From NCBI RefSeq assembly GCF_003254395.2, contig NC_037653.1, forward strand, positions 3,251,001 to 3,315,000: a DNA stretch of 64,000 bases. Direction: 5' to 3'. Shown piece after piece: positions 24,307 to 36,518 of the stretch (position 1 is the first letter of the stretch; each line of letters begins with the position of its first letter). Origin of the DNA: Apis mellifera. Taxonomy: Eukaryota; Arthropoda; Insecta; Hymenoptera; Apidae. Made by a program: the position numbers and the translations under genes. Under the pieces are notes generated by a model, which worked only from the letters and a program-made list of their open reading frames with translations, was not told the DNA's origin and did not search any database.

Positions 24307-25189
24307 GTGAGTTTTCTTTTCTTTTCTTTTCTTTTCTTTCTTTCATTAAGAAGAATTATCGAGTATGTAAATAAGATTCAAATTCGCGATTTCTAAAACA
24401 TGAGAATAATCGTGACGAGATAATTCATAATGATTAAATGATAGATGATAATAGCAATATATTAGGTATAAACGTGTCAATGATTGTACTAATGACGATT
24501 CGAACGCGTGTAATCGAACGATCAATTACGACAAATGATAATCTGAAATACGTGAAATATTAATATATATATATATTAAATACGTATAAATATATATTAC
24601 GCCGTTTACGTAATTAAACGAGACTGATAATAAAACCGAGCCAACTATAAGTGCGTAATAACCTAAAAAAAAAAAGAAAGAAACAACAACATGTATCCCT
24701 GTTGCAAGGAACCGTAACACACGGATAAACAATCTCTTTCGACCACGCTGTTCCTTCCCCGTGCTGCTCCGCACAAGCGTAACAACATTGGCGCGACGAT
24801 CGGCGCACCGGCGGCGACGCGTGGAAATAACGAGTGGAATAACGCTGAAACACGCGTGGATCGTCGTAAAACTCGTCGAAACGGTTGATAGTTGGTTCAG
24901 GAGCACGGTTTTCCTTTCGACGAGAGGAATTTGCCTTAACGAAGATCGCGCGCCGATGGAAATACGGATATATATGACGTGAAACGGGAGCCAGCCACGC
25001 GGCGGATCGAATAAATTCTTCGCGCGCCAATTAACGGATTCTCTTTCGTTCGCGAAAACGAGAAAGGAGAAGAAATTGAATATCGAAATTATTCTTCTTC
25101 TTATTCTTTTTTGGGGAGATATTTATTAAATATTTTTTTGAAAGTTTAAATATATCGATCCTTCGTATCTTTTCTATTGTCCCGGGAAT
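24307..25189. other. AT-rich DNA downstream of the distal donor, presumed intronic
   Basis: Begins with the splice donor and a TTTTC microsatellite, then AT-rich. A CpG-bearing patch at 24720-24980 carries open frames on both strands with no recognised domain. Confidence 0.5.
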
Positions 25190-25290
25190 TCAGTTTTTTT
25201 TACCGAGCGAGCTAACCCGACCGAGGACAGTTTTATTACCGTTCGTTCAACAAAATGGCGGCGCCGCGAGGGAGATAAAATAACCGCGGT
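25190..25290. promoter_or_regulatory. YY1/Pho-type site in a CpG patch
   Basis: AAAATGGCGGCGCC at 25252-25265, the fullest match in the window, followed by CCGCGAGGGAGA and CCGCGGTTA. A GAGAGAGAGAGAG run lies at 25413-25426. Confidence 0.4.
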
Positions 25291-25620
25291 TAAGAAAACG
25301 TTTGCAACCTGGTTGGTGGTTGGTTGGCCGAAATAAAATCCAAAATTTATGGAAACTATCGAGGGGATGGACGTTTGGGTGTTCGAGACGAGCGAGAGAA
25401 AAGAGAAAAAAGAGAGAGAGAGAGAGTAAATTGGCCGAGAGTTCCTCGATGAATTTGAATAAAAATGGGCGAGCAGGGGGAGGGGCAAGCGAGGATTGTT
25501 CCAGGGATGGGCGGTCAGAAAAATATGTTATGTATCGATGTATACACGTTTCTTCTTCTTTTTTTTTTATTTTAATTTCGTTAAAAATTTATCCCGTTTA
25601 ATCACTCGTTCTTCTTTCGT

Positions 25621-26185
25621 AAATTCGAGTCAAATTTTTCCAAAATTAAAGGGAAAATTTGTCCAAATAAATAAACGATTCCAATGCTCGAAAATTAAAG
25701 GGAAAACTTGTCCAAATAAATAAACGATTCCAATGCTCGAAAATTAAAGGGAAAACTTGTCCAAATAAATAAACGATTCCAATGCTCGAAAATTAAAGGG
25801 AAAACTTGTCCAAATAAATAAACGAATGCAATGCTCGAAAATTAAAGGGAAAATTTGTCCAAATAAATAAACGATTCCAATGCTCGAAAATTAAAGGGAA
25901 AACTTGTCCAAATAAATAAACGATTCCAATGCTCGAAAATTAAAGGGAAAACTTGTCCAAATAAATAAACGATTCCAATGCTCGAAAATTAAAGGGAAAA
26001 CTTGTCCAAATAAATAAACGATTCCAATGCTCGAAAATTAAAGGGAAAACTTGTCCAAATAAATAAACGATTCCAATGCTCGAAAATTAAAGGGAAAACT
26101 TGTCCAAATAAATAAACGATTCCAATGCTCGAAAATTAAAGGGAAAACTTGTCCAAATAAATAAACGAATGCAATGCTCGAATGG
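25621..26185. repeat. Homogeneous 49-bp tandem array, 11 copies in two blocks
   Basis: The unit contains CCAATGCTCGAAAATTAAAG and GGAAAACTTGTCCAAATAAA; period 49 bp. Diagnostic variants split it into a block of 4 and a block of 7 copies: each block starts with an ...AAATTTGTCC variant and ends with CGAATGCAATGCTCG (25823 and 26167) instead of CGATTCCAATGCTCG. Almost no other differences between copies. Confidence 0.97.
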
Positions 26186-26784
26186 GAAAAATTGGAAAAG
26201 GACGAAGCAATTATTGGAAAAACCGTATTGGAGGGAAAAAAAAAGGAGGGAAGGGGAGAGAAGGGAAGGGGGGAAAAAAGAATCCTAAGGCAAGCTAACC
26301 CAGCTAACTATAACCAATGTCGTAAAAGTTTATCGATTTCTAGCGTTGGATAAGTGCGACGAGTTTTGGATTTTTATCGTGAAAGGGTTGCCCGATCGTG
26401 GAGGTCATGGGAAACGTGTTCAAAGATGGAAACGACTTTGCGCGGCGAGTTGGCAAGCAATGGCCGCCGTCGGCCGATGGCGTTCGATCCGCGCGTCGAG
26501 GAGGAGAGAGAGCCTTTGCTTCGCTTCTCCCTTTCACCCCGGTGTTTCGTGTTTCTCCTCTCCTCTCCTCTCCTCTCCTCTCCTCCCCCCCTCCCCGCTT
26601 CTACCTCTTCTTCTTCTTCTTCTTCTTCTTCCTCCGCTTCGTGGAATCGTGGATTTTGGCGAGAGACCAAAAAGAGCGGAGGAGGTTGCTCGTGCGCGGG
26701 TTCCTCGAATAATACCTGATTTTCGAGACGTTGTGCGAGAAACGAAACTGAGACGAGACTCTTTTCGATTAGAGAGAATAATTC
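26186..26784. other. CpG-bearing unique DNA between two arrays
   Basis: AATGGCCGCC at 26459-26468 and CGGCCGATGG nearby; a CTCCT/TCTTCT run at 26554-26632. No credible gene. Confidence 0.5.
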
Positions 26785-27555
26785 TATTCTCTCGTGTCGT
26801 TTTTCGATTCTTTCGTCTTTCTTTCGATTCCTCCGTGTTTTTTTCGATCTTGTTGTCTTTCGATTCTTTCGTCTTTCTTTCGATTCTTCTGTCTTTTTTT
26901 TATTCTCCTGTCTTTCGATTGTTCTGTCTTTTTTTGATTCTCTTGTCTTTCGATTCTTCTGTCTTTTTTCGATTTTGTTGTCTTTCGATTCTTCTGTCTT
27001 TCTTTCGATTCTTCCGTCTTTTTTCGATTCTTCTGTCTTTTTTTTGATTCCCCTGTCTTTCGATTGTTCTATCTTTTTTTGATTCTCCTGTCTTTTTTCT
27101 ATTTTGTTGTCTTTCGATTCTTCTGTCTCTTTTTGATTCTCCTGTCTTTCGATTGTTCTATCTTTTTTTTATTCTTCTATCTTTCATTTCTTCTGTCTTC
27201 TTTCGATTCTCCTATCTTTTTGATTTTTCTGTCTTTTTTTATTCTACTGTCTTTCGATTCTTCTGTCCTTTTTCTATTTTGTTGTCTTTCGATTCTTCTG
27301 TCTTTTTTCTATTTTGTTGTCTTTCGATTCTTCTATCTCTTTTTGATTCTCCTGTTTCTCGATTCTTCTGTCTTTTTTTGATTCTTCTATCTTTCACTTC
27401 TTCTGTCTTTTTTCGATTCTCATCTTCTGTCTTTCGATTGTTCTATCTCTTTCGATTCTCTTGTCTTTCGATTCTTCTGTCCTTCTTCGATTTTGTTATC
27501 TTTCGATTCTTCTATCTTTTTTCGATTCTCTTGTCTTTCGATTCCTTTGTCTTTC
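26785..27555. repeat. Pyrimidine-rich array of TCTTTCGATTCTTCTG units
   Basis: About 770 bases in which TCTTTCGATTC, TTCTGTC, TTTTTTGATTCTCCTG and TTTTGTTG words alternate with a rough period of 17-20 bases. The + strand is overwhelmingly C/T. The leucine/phenylalanine-rich open frames are artefacts of this repeat. Confidence 0.93.
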
Positions 27556-28124
27556 GATTCTGCAAATCTGATTGATCGGATGGCTCGATTCGACGGGTCG
27601 AAATGATTCGTTGATCGACATTAGAGAATTGTCGAATTGTTGAATCGATCAGATTTGGATTTTACGTACGATTAAACGTAAAATTGTGGGTGGTTTTTAA
27701 GTAGAAAATGGTTGAGGATGGATTGTATTTGTTGTTGGTTTAAATTAATTAATTGGGTTTTTGGTTACGATTTAGCGATTTTATGGTATGGAAAATTATC
27801 TGTGGTACTTTCAACTGTCAAATAATTGATCAGATCTATGTGCAGAATAATTTAATAATTTTTGGTATTGTGCAATTTATATATCAGTTTTTGTTTGAAT
27901 TTTAACGTTTCTAGTTTCATTTTGGTATTATTTTCATTGGTATAATAATTATTGTATGTGAAAATTAGAATAGGTGTTTGTTGTTTTCACTCTTTTTGCC
28001 GAAAAATCCTGGAAAAAGTAAGTTTTGTTGGAATTCGAATCGATATCGAGCGCGTTAAAATTAATAAAAGAATCGAAAAGGTTCGAAATTTTCCTTAGAT
28101 TTCTGACTGGAATTCAAATCGACG
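27556..28124. other. AT-rich unique DNA, nothing seen
   Basis: No repeats, motifs or frames of note. Confidence 0.6.
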
Positions 28125-29210
28125 CACAAGATTTTCAAAATATTTTAGAGAAAAAGAAGGAAAGAAGGAAAGAAGCAAAATTTCAAAATCAAGATTTTTA
28201 AAATTTTAAAAAAAAGGAAAGAAATTCGTCAAAATTCACGAATTCAAATCGGTAGAAAAAGTAAATGGACAAGATTTTTAAAATTTAAAAAAAAAAAGAG
28301 GAAAAAAAAATTCATCAAATTCAAATCGATCCAAACAAGCGAATGAACAAAATTTTCAAAATTTAAAAAAAAGGAAACAAAAATTCATCGAATTCGATAC
28401 AAGAGGAAAATGGCCAAGATTTTCAAAATTTAAAAAAAAGGAAAGAAAAATTCACGAATTCGACACGAGAAGCAAATGGCCAAGATTTTCAAAATTTAAA
28501 AAAGAAGAAAAAAATTCACGAATTCGATACAAGAAGCAAATGGCTAAAATTTTAAAAATTTAAGAAAAAAAGAAGGAAAGAAAAATTCATTTCGAATTCA
28601 AATCGATGCAAAGAAGCGAATGGTCAAGGTTTCCAAAATTTAAAAGAAAAAAAAGGAAAGGAAAATTCATCGAATTCAAATCGATGCAAAGAATAGCCAA
28701 AATTTTCAAAATTTAAAAAAAAGAAAAAAATTCACGAATTCAATACAAGAGCGAATGGCTAAGATTTTCAAAATTTAAAAAAAAGAAAAAAATTCACGAA
28801 TTCGATACAAGAGGCGAATAGTCAAAATTTTCAAAATTTAAAAAAAAAAGGAAAGAAAAATTCATCGAATTCGATACAAGAGGCGAATGACCAAAATTTT
28901 CAAAATTTAAGAAAAAAAAAAAGGAAAGAAAAATTCATCGAATTCGATACAAGAGGAAAATGACCAAAATTTTCAAAATTTAAAAAAAGAAGAAAGAAAG
29001 AAAAAAATTCATCGAATTCGATACAAGAAACGAATGACCAAAATTTTCAAAATTTAAGAAAAAAAAAAAGGAAAGAAAAATTCATAGAATTCAAATCGAT
29101 GCAAAGAAGCGAATGACCAAAATTTTCAAAATTTAAAAAAAGAAAAAAAGGGAAAAGAAAAATTCATTTCGAATTCAAATCGATGCACACGAGCGAAATG
29201 CCCAAGATTT
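28125..29210. repeat. AT-rich array with AAAATTTTCAAAATTTAAAAAA units
   Basis: About sixteen units of 50-80 bp. Each has an AAGGAAAGAAAAATTCATCGAATTC block, a GATACAAGAGGCGAATGACC (or AAATCGATGCAAAGAAGCGAATGG) block and CAAAATTTTCAAAATTTAAAAAA. Two alternative middle blocks are mixed along the array. Confidence 0.93.
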
Positions 29211-31337
29211 TCAAATTTCCCTTTCTTCTTTCTTCTTCCTTCCAAGAAACGAAAAAAAAAAAAATAAACAAACAAACAAACAAACAAATAAATAAAAATA
29301 GAAACCTCTCCCCAGGCAAGATTACGAAATTTTTACGAAGAGAGGCGAATTCTGAAGTCGGGCGAAGGAGGCGAGATATACCAACGCGGAGAAATAGAAA
29401 CGTTCCAGCTGGAAGGAGGCGCACGTGTGGAGGGAACGACGGTTGCCCACGCACGGTGTGCAACCCGAGCCAGCCATTTTGAATTCCACCAGGCTTTCTG
29501 CAGCGGGCGTGGGGCGGGGTGGAGCGGAGGGGAAGGCGGCAGGAGGCGCGGTGGAGGGGAGGGGAGGGGAGGAGGCTGCGGATACGGGTGTCCTCGTCTT
29601 ATTTTTCAGATGTCAAAGGACCGAGGCCACGAGGCAATATTGTTGATACTTGATGTTGCAGCCGTATCTCCTCTTGGCGGGAGATCCACTTCTTTTCTTC
29701 CTCTCTCCATTCTTTTTTTCTCTACTCGGTTTCCTAGCCTCCTCGATTTTTTCTTTCTTCTTCTTGTAGTTTCGTTCTCTTCGATCTTTTTTCTTCTTTC
29801 AAAAAGTTTCTTTTTAAATCGAAGAAGATTCGTAGAAGTTGTTACGTTCAATTTTTATTTTCGATCGGCGAAATTTTCTAATTCTAGAGCGGAGCCATTT
29901 TGTATTTTGCATCGAACGATATCGTTAAAAAAGTTGCAGATACGCATGCGCAGATACGGTATGCGATCCTATTTATAACGGGGAAACGTGTATTTCTTTA
30001 TTCGCAATCCAATTTCAGATTCAATATTTTCGAATAAAAAATATCCGTGATATTAAAACAAATTCGAATCACGCTCGAATTATATCAAAAATTATTAGAC
30101 GGATGATATCGCGATATACGTGCGAAACCATTCCGTCGCGCCGCTCGAATAACGCTCGAAGTGGAAACACCGATGTGTATATACGCAACGATATAAATAA
30201 TCCGAATTAATAATCGTACGAGTTCGGAGAGGAGACAAGCTTTAAAGTTTACAAACGTTTAATATATATATATAGAAATCGTTATATCGTTAGTCTCGAT
30301 GTAATCTAAAGTCGGCTGTGCTCACGATCCTGTATGGGATGGAAGGTCTTTGAACGCGAGCTCTTGTCCCCTCCTTAATGGCGGCTGCGATTCGGAAGAG
30401 ATAGAGGGCAATGGAATGGCTGAGTTTTCCACTTAATCAACCGTACGAGCCGCGGCAATATTCATAACTTACCAACTACGGGGTTTAATGTCGTAAAAAA
30501 ATCTTTATCCCCCGTGTTTCTTTCCTCCTTTCCTCTCTCCCTCTCCTCTTTTTTCTTATACACAGAAGTACATCGAAATTTATTCGAATTCCCTGGCCGG
30601 TGAGCGTCGGCCACCATTTTCCACGCATGCGCATTCCTTTTCCAAAGTGCAGCCTACTCTCTTTGTCATTCTTGATTGGCCGTTTGGACAAGTGCGTTCC
30701 GGGGACGTGATTGGTTAAGGTTTGAGGTTAAGGTTTTTGTACTCGATGCAGTCTAATTTGTTTCGAAGATTTTGTCTGACAAGCTCCTCGTTTCTTTCGT
30801 TTCATTTCATTCTTTTCGACAAAAGAGTTTCTCGCGTAACGAGACGCAGAATTTATTTTCGCTCGCCGCGTACAAATTCGTTTATCGATCGATAAACGAA
30901 TATATTTTTTGAATTTTTTCGACGACTTCGATATTCGTAATTTTTCCTCGTAGCCAAGTAATTTATCGAAATATATTCGCGCGTTCGAAAAAATATATCG
31001 AAATTGATCGTGACGCGTCAAGGTTGACTCTGTAGGTAAGGTAGATTCGTACGAAAAAATTCCCTATAGTTTCCCTTCCCTTTTTTTTTTGCTAGATACG
31101 ACCTCGCTTTTCCTCCATCCTCGAATCGTTTATTGCCGTCCTTGAAGCATTCGTCGTCTCTTCTAAATGGTGCAACTCTCGGACGATATAACAGCTGCAA
31201 CAAAAACATTTTTTTTTATCTACGACAATTTAGGAATGTCAGGAGAGATAAAGGAAAAGGTGGTAATGCATCCTCTTTCGAAAATTTTTTCCAAGAAGAA
31301 ATTTTTAAAAAGTTTCAACATTGATCAATCTTTCTAA
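29211..31337. other. Unique DNA with scattered CpG patches and GCCAT sites
   Basis: GCCATTTTG at 29473 and 29894, TTAATGGCGGC at 30376-30386, CCACCATTTTCC near 30611 followed by TGATTGGCCG near 30671 and GTGATTGGTT at 30708. A GGGGAGGGG-rich stretch spans 29510-29580. No gene recognised. Confidence 0.5.
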
Positions 31338-31550
31338 AAATAATGCATATATATGTATATAAAATATATATAATAAAAAAATATATATATATAAATATAT
31401 ATATAAATATATATATATATAAATATATATATAAATATATATATATAAATATATATACATAAATATATATAAATATATATATATATAAATATATATATAA
31501 ATATATATATATATAAATATATATATAAATATATAAATATATATAATAAA
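31338..31550. repeat. TATA-rich microsatellite (ATATATATAAAT)n
   Basis: About 210 bases of almost pure A/T with a recurring TAAATATATATA period, followed by an A-run. Simple repeat, no gene. Confidence 0.97.
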
Positions 31551-32429
31551 AAAAAAATTATTTACTCGAGAAAAATTCCCAGAAAAAATTTCTTATACGA
31601 TACGACGCGTGGGAAGGCATTACGAAAAAGCGGGGGCGGCGCCGAAATCGGCTCTGCTTTCGGTATAGCGCGCGCGCGCGCGTTTTCGTACGGCCGGTGA
31701 TTATTTACACAACGAGAATAGACTTCTATATCAACTTCCTATGTTTGGGATCGCGTGCGCGCGCATAAAGCCGCCCGATCTGTAAACGTTGCGTTTTACG
31801 AGCGACGACAAGTTTACGCGAATCGCTCGTTACCTTCCCGGCTTTAACCTCTCTCACCGCTTGCGCGATGAAACGAACGAGAATTTCGACTCGCGCCGGT
31901 AGTGAGTCCTTCTTACCTGAGGAACTTTTATCTTTTTACTTATTTAACGATACGGGTATAAAAAGGAATTTACATGAGGCGAGAAGCGAAAATAAAAGTC
32001 AAAATCAAAAAAAAAAAAAAAAAAGAAAAAGAAGAAGGAGAGAAGGAGGAGGAGGAGGTTGTTTGCGCGAAACAACGAGTTAAATATAGATAGATAGATA
32101 GTTGTTGCACGAAGAACAAATTTTTTTCCACTTACCTACATATGATAAAATATTCGTGATTCGAATCTTGGATAGAAAATTGGATATATTGATGCTTAAT
32201 TTTGTCCTATGACTTTGACCAATTGAGAGAATAATAATTGCAAAAAAATTGTTTTGCTCGAGAAAATGACAATTGCAACGATTAAGGATCGAGTTTAAGC
32301 AAGAAAAATTGGGAGGAAAAGAAAAAAAAAAGTTGGGTTAGGTTGTAAAATGACATCTGTTTGGAATTAAGATAACGATTAAATAGAAAGCATTTAGTGT
32401 TCCCGTAATAAATATATACGGGATTTATG
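31551..32429. other. Unique DNA with CpG-rich start
   Basis: A CpG-rich patch at 31610-31870 includes a (GC)n run at 31669-31682 and CGCGTGCGCGCGCATAAAGCCGCC. Afterwards AT-rich. No gene. Confidence 0.6.
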
Positions 32430-32760
32430 TTCATGAAGTGTGCTTAAGGTTGATTTACACTGGACAGAGTACGGGACAGACTGTTGCTCATATATTTACA
32501 TACACTTCATTGCCACGTTGGTTGGAGATTAGAAATATTCAAAGTCGTCTTTGGACAGGCGGCTCTATGATCGAGTGAAAGACACTCGGTGTGTTGTGAT
32601 TGAACTATTAGTTATGGGGTCAATTGACGGGAGGAATGGCGGCGTTTAATGATCGTAAGGATTCGAGACGCCTGGCATTAGCTTGATTAATGTTGACGTT
32701 CTATTGAAGTCTGCATAGAGAGTGGCATGTCCGCGTAATAATCTTGAACTCCTTCGCTGT
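32430..32760. promoter_or_regulatory. Non-repetitive mixed-composition block, candidate regulatory module
   Basis: A 300-base island without simple repeats, bounded by AT-rich DNA. It contains GAATGGCGGCGTTTAATGATCG (YY1/Pho-type site at 32634-32644 touching a TTTAAT homeodomain-type core) and GCTTGATTAATG. No open frame of note. Confidence 0.35.
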
Positions 32761-35700
32761 TTTAAGACCACCGTTCGTTCCTAAAACTGAATCGAGGAAA
32801 CAGAAATTAGTTCGAAAATTTTTAACCAACGGGTTTCTCGAAATAAATGTTAGGAAAAAAGAAAGAATGTATGGTTTATTTTATAAATAAATGTCCAAAC
32901 TAAGGAATTTATTTAATTTATCGTTGTACTACGATTCGAAAAGATTTTATTTCTTTTCTCCTTTCTTTTGTTTTCCAGTCCTTTGGAAGACTCGTTTGTT
33001 TACGTCTTTGGCTGAATATTTACGCGACCGATCTATTTTTCTCATCGAGAAAATAACCTTTCATCCTCGCGAAACGAAGCTATTTACGTTACACTCATCC
33101 TTTGGAATTTCCTCCGCGTCCCAATGACGCGCAATGAAATGGGGTTGTTTTCTTCCAGAGCCGACATTATCGACCCACCCCTCTCTACCTTATCGATTAC
33201 TAGCTAATGACCTTTCGCGTGGTTCGTACGATGGCGCTGCGATCGAAACTGAGCTTCGAACCCTTCCTCTCGCCATACACGTCACTTCACTTTCCTCACC
33301 CTCGTAGCGAAAGAAAAGCTGTAAGAAATATCAAATTGCTATAATTTTATCCGAAAGAATATATCTTCATCATTTCTATAATCTCAATCGTAACTTTTGC
33401 TTTTTGTCTCCTTATATTTAAACAAGATAGGCATCGCTCAAAATATCCTTGTTTATTCATATACATTTCGTCTGGAAAGAAAAGAAAACAAAGCGCACAG
33501 ATTCTTTCCTCGTTTCGTTCAATAAAAAGATAAAGTTTTCTTAATTTTCCCAAATACTTGAAACATATATACACGGTATATCATATTTCTTCTCGAAAAT
33601 CGTCGGAGAGAAACGTATCGCCGATTCAGCTTTCGCAAGATTCCATCACCGGCGTTAAATCGAGTATATACGCGGCGGAAGTTGCATTGCGCGCAATCGC
33701 GTCGTTCATCTTTTATATATACCTCTCTCCATTTACCTTTCAGAAAAGATTCCATCTCCGTATTCCATTTTCCGTAACAATGATTCCGAACCCTCCTTTT
33801 TCACCCTCTGTCAATTCCGACCAGCGTTTCCATTTTTCTTGCTCTGGTGAAAAAAAAAAAAAAAGATTATTCATCGAATTTATTCCCTGTTCTCTTTCGA
33901 TCTTGGAACAGTTCTCGCGTAAATAATTTTTATCTTTTTTATTCGATCGTTGCTTTCGATTCTATATTATCGTATGAATAAAAGTATAGATACTCATTAC
34001 CTACAGTAGGTTAATCGTAACAATTTATTTACCTCGATAAAATAGAATCTTTGTTACGTTGCACAAGCTGCGTACACAACAAAAGTCAATCGAAATGCAT
34101 CACTTCTTCTCCCTCTCTTAAATCTCGCTCGAAATCTAAAAATTAAAATTACATTAATGAAAAAAACCACGCTCGATCGTTTCCAAATAAATTCTTTTTC
34201 TTTTTTTTTTCCAATTTGAGGGGAACGGCGTCTCGTCTCACACATAACTTCTCGGAACACTCGAAACGAGCGCGGTGAATTGACGCGGTCTTGAAAATTT
34301 CCAAATCTCTCTTTTTCACACCCTTCGAGAATGTAACGTAAACTAATCGCCACGCTTTTTCTCGCGTCGACGTGTTACACATTTGATACTCGAAACAAGG
34401 AATATCATTCACTCGATTCCTGGAACGATATTCAGCGTGAGATTAATATCTAGATGGCGTTAGAGACGGAAACCCGATTTTCATTATTCTCATCGTATAA
34501 ATCGAAGACATGTAATATTACGTATAATTCGAAGTAATTGAAGAAATTTTCAACAATGTAACAGATTTATTTATTTATTTATTTTCTTTTGGATTGAGAT
34601 TAAGAGACGTAGCAGGAATTTTTATTTAAATTTTTAATTACCAAAATGGCGAATTATTATTATTTCCACGAAATTCTTGGAATTCAAATTATTCGAAGAA
34701 CTTTTAAAATATCGTCGACTGTTTACGATGTCGATGATTATCGATATTACTCGAAATAATCTCGAAATCAAGCGAATTCCAAGCGAATCTATTCTCCCGA
34801 CCCGGCCGGCTTGAATCGAGTAAACTTTGTACAGCTGAACGGCAAATGCGCGCCGATCTAAACAGAAATTCCCCGCGCGTGTAAACCGAGAGAGCTTTCC
34901 TCGGCTCTGATGCAACGGATTCCGATGCGCGTAAAGAAAGAAAGAAAGAAACGGATCGTTGGAAAAAAAATTCTTCGAACGAATAATAAAATCGCTTCCA
35001 ACTTATTTTTTCCAACGTTTAAAATTATCTTACTTCTCGGAAATTTACGTTTTTCGATTTTTTTTTTCTCCAATAATTACGATTGGATAATACAAATTTA
35101 TCAACGATAAAGATTGATATTAATTATATAGGTGATTAAAATTATGAATTAAATATATATATATGTGTGTGTGTGTATTGGATCGATATTTTTAAGTGGA
35201 ACGAGTAAATTAATGACGAAAGGCTCTTGTTGAAAAAGACTCTTTTTAAAATATCGTCGATTTACAAGCGAGAATGAGTCGAATGAACGATCGGGGAATT
35301 TTTTTTTCCCATTTTCTCTCTCTCTCTCTCTCCCTCTCTCTCTCTCTCTCTATAATCGAATTTTATTACATTATCCCGATCGACCTTGGAGTTTTTTTTC
35401 TTTTTCCTTTTCTTTTTTCTTTCTTTCTTTCTTTCTTCTTTCTCTCTCTCTCTCTCTCTTCTCTCTCTCCTCTTTCTTCTCCATCTCTCGCCGCGATTGT
35501 CGAAATAATTTCAACACTTTGGCCGCCATTTCCGTAACAATATAGTTAATTTAATAATTTTGTTACCATAAATAAAAAGATACGTGGCTATGTATGAAGA
35601 ATAATTAAGTGTGTCCATAGAAAATAGGAATCGTGATGATTGGCAAATGACGTTCGTAAGACACGGTTGTAATTGAGATTCTTGCCAGATTATCGGAATT

Positions 35701-36263
35701 TTTTTTTCTGTTTTGCATGCGCGAATATATATATATACGTGTCCACTCAATTTAGCATATTAAAAACTTCAAATCATCGTCTTTAAAATTTCAACAACGG
35801 GAGAGAGAGAGAGAGAGGAGAGAGAGGGAGAGAGAGAGAGAGAGAAAGGAAAAAAAGAACCGATAAACGTTATTTTCCCTCGAAACCAAATCCCAATCCT
35901 CCGAGAAATTTAAAATCGTTCGATTTCGCGCGTCGATATATTTAAAAAAAATTTCTCCATCCATTTGAAAATTCAAATTTAACAAAAATTTAAATCGAAT
36001 CGAAAATATAACGCGTTTCACGATAAAACGATTAATGATAAATTGCAAGGGGGGGAAGGAAAATGTCCAATTTTCCCTGAACAGGAAAAAGAAAAAAAAA
36101 AAAAAAAGAGAGAAAAAACGGTTGAAATAAGAGGAAAGGCGGGCGAAATAAAGTCTTATCTAAATTCTCGGCCTCGGATAGGAGGCGAAAAAAAGGGAAA
36201 AGGGGGCGGACGTCTGGAAAGCAGACATTTTACTTCCAACATGGACGAATATAAAGGGATACG
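32761..36263. other. Mostly AT-rich unique DNA, no gene seen
   Basis: AAAATGGCGAA at 34643-34653 and GGCCGCCATTT at 35521-35531 are YY1/Pho-type words; (CT)n tracts at 35311-35351 and 35440-35470; GA run at 35801-35844. Open frames are short and composition-biased. Confidence 0.5.
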
Positions 36264-36460
36264 TGCGAGCGAGAGAGACAGACCGACCGACCGAGCGAGC
36301 GAGCGAGAAAGAGCGAGAAAGAACGAAAAGAACGAGCGAGCGAGCGAGAAAGAACGACTGAGCGAGAAAGAACGACCGAGCGAGAAAGAACGAGCGAAAA
36401 AGAGCGAGCGAGCGAGAGAGAAAGAATGACCGAGCGAGAAAGAGCGAGCGAGAAAGAGCG

Positions 36461-36515
<55 letters not shown>
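36264..36515. repeat. GAGCGAGAAAGA tract ending in a (GA)n run
   Basis: Same style of purine-rich repeat as at 22.5-23.0 kb: GAGCGAGAAAGAACGA units followed by about 50 bases of uninterrupted GA (36464-36515). A possible GAGA-factor landing zone; otherwise a microsatellite. Confidence 0.9.

Positions 36516-36518
<3 letters not shown>

Noticed and set aside
25621..26185. CRISPR-like regular array
   Set aside because: Whole 49-bp unit repeats with no unique spacers; eukaryotic context.
26346..27575. Phe/Leu-rich + strand open frames
   Set aside because: Translation of a TTC/TTT pyrimidine array; no start or splice context.
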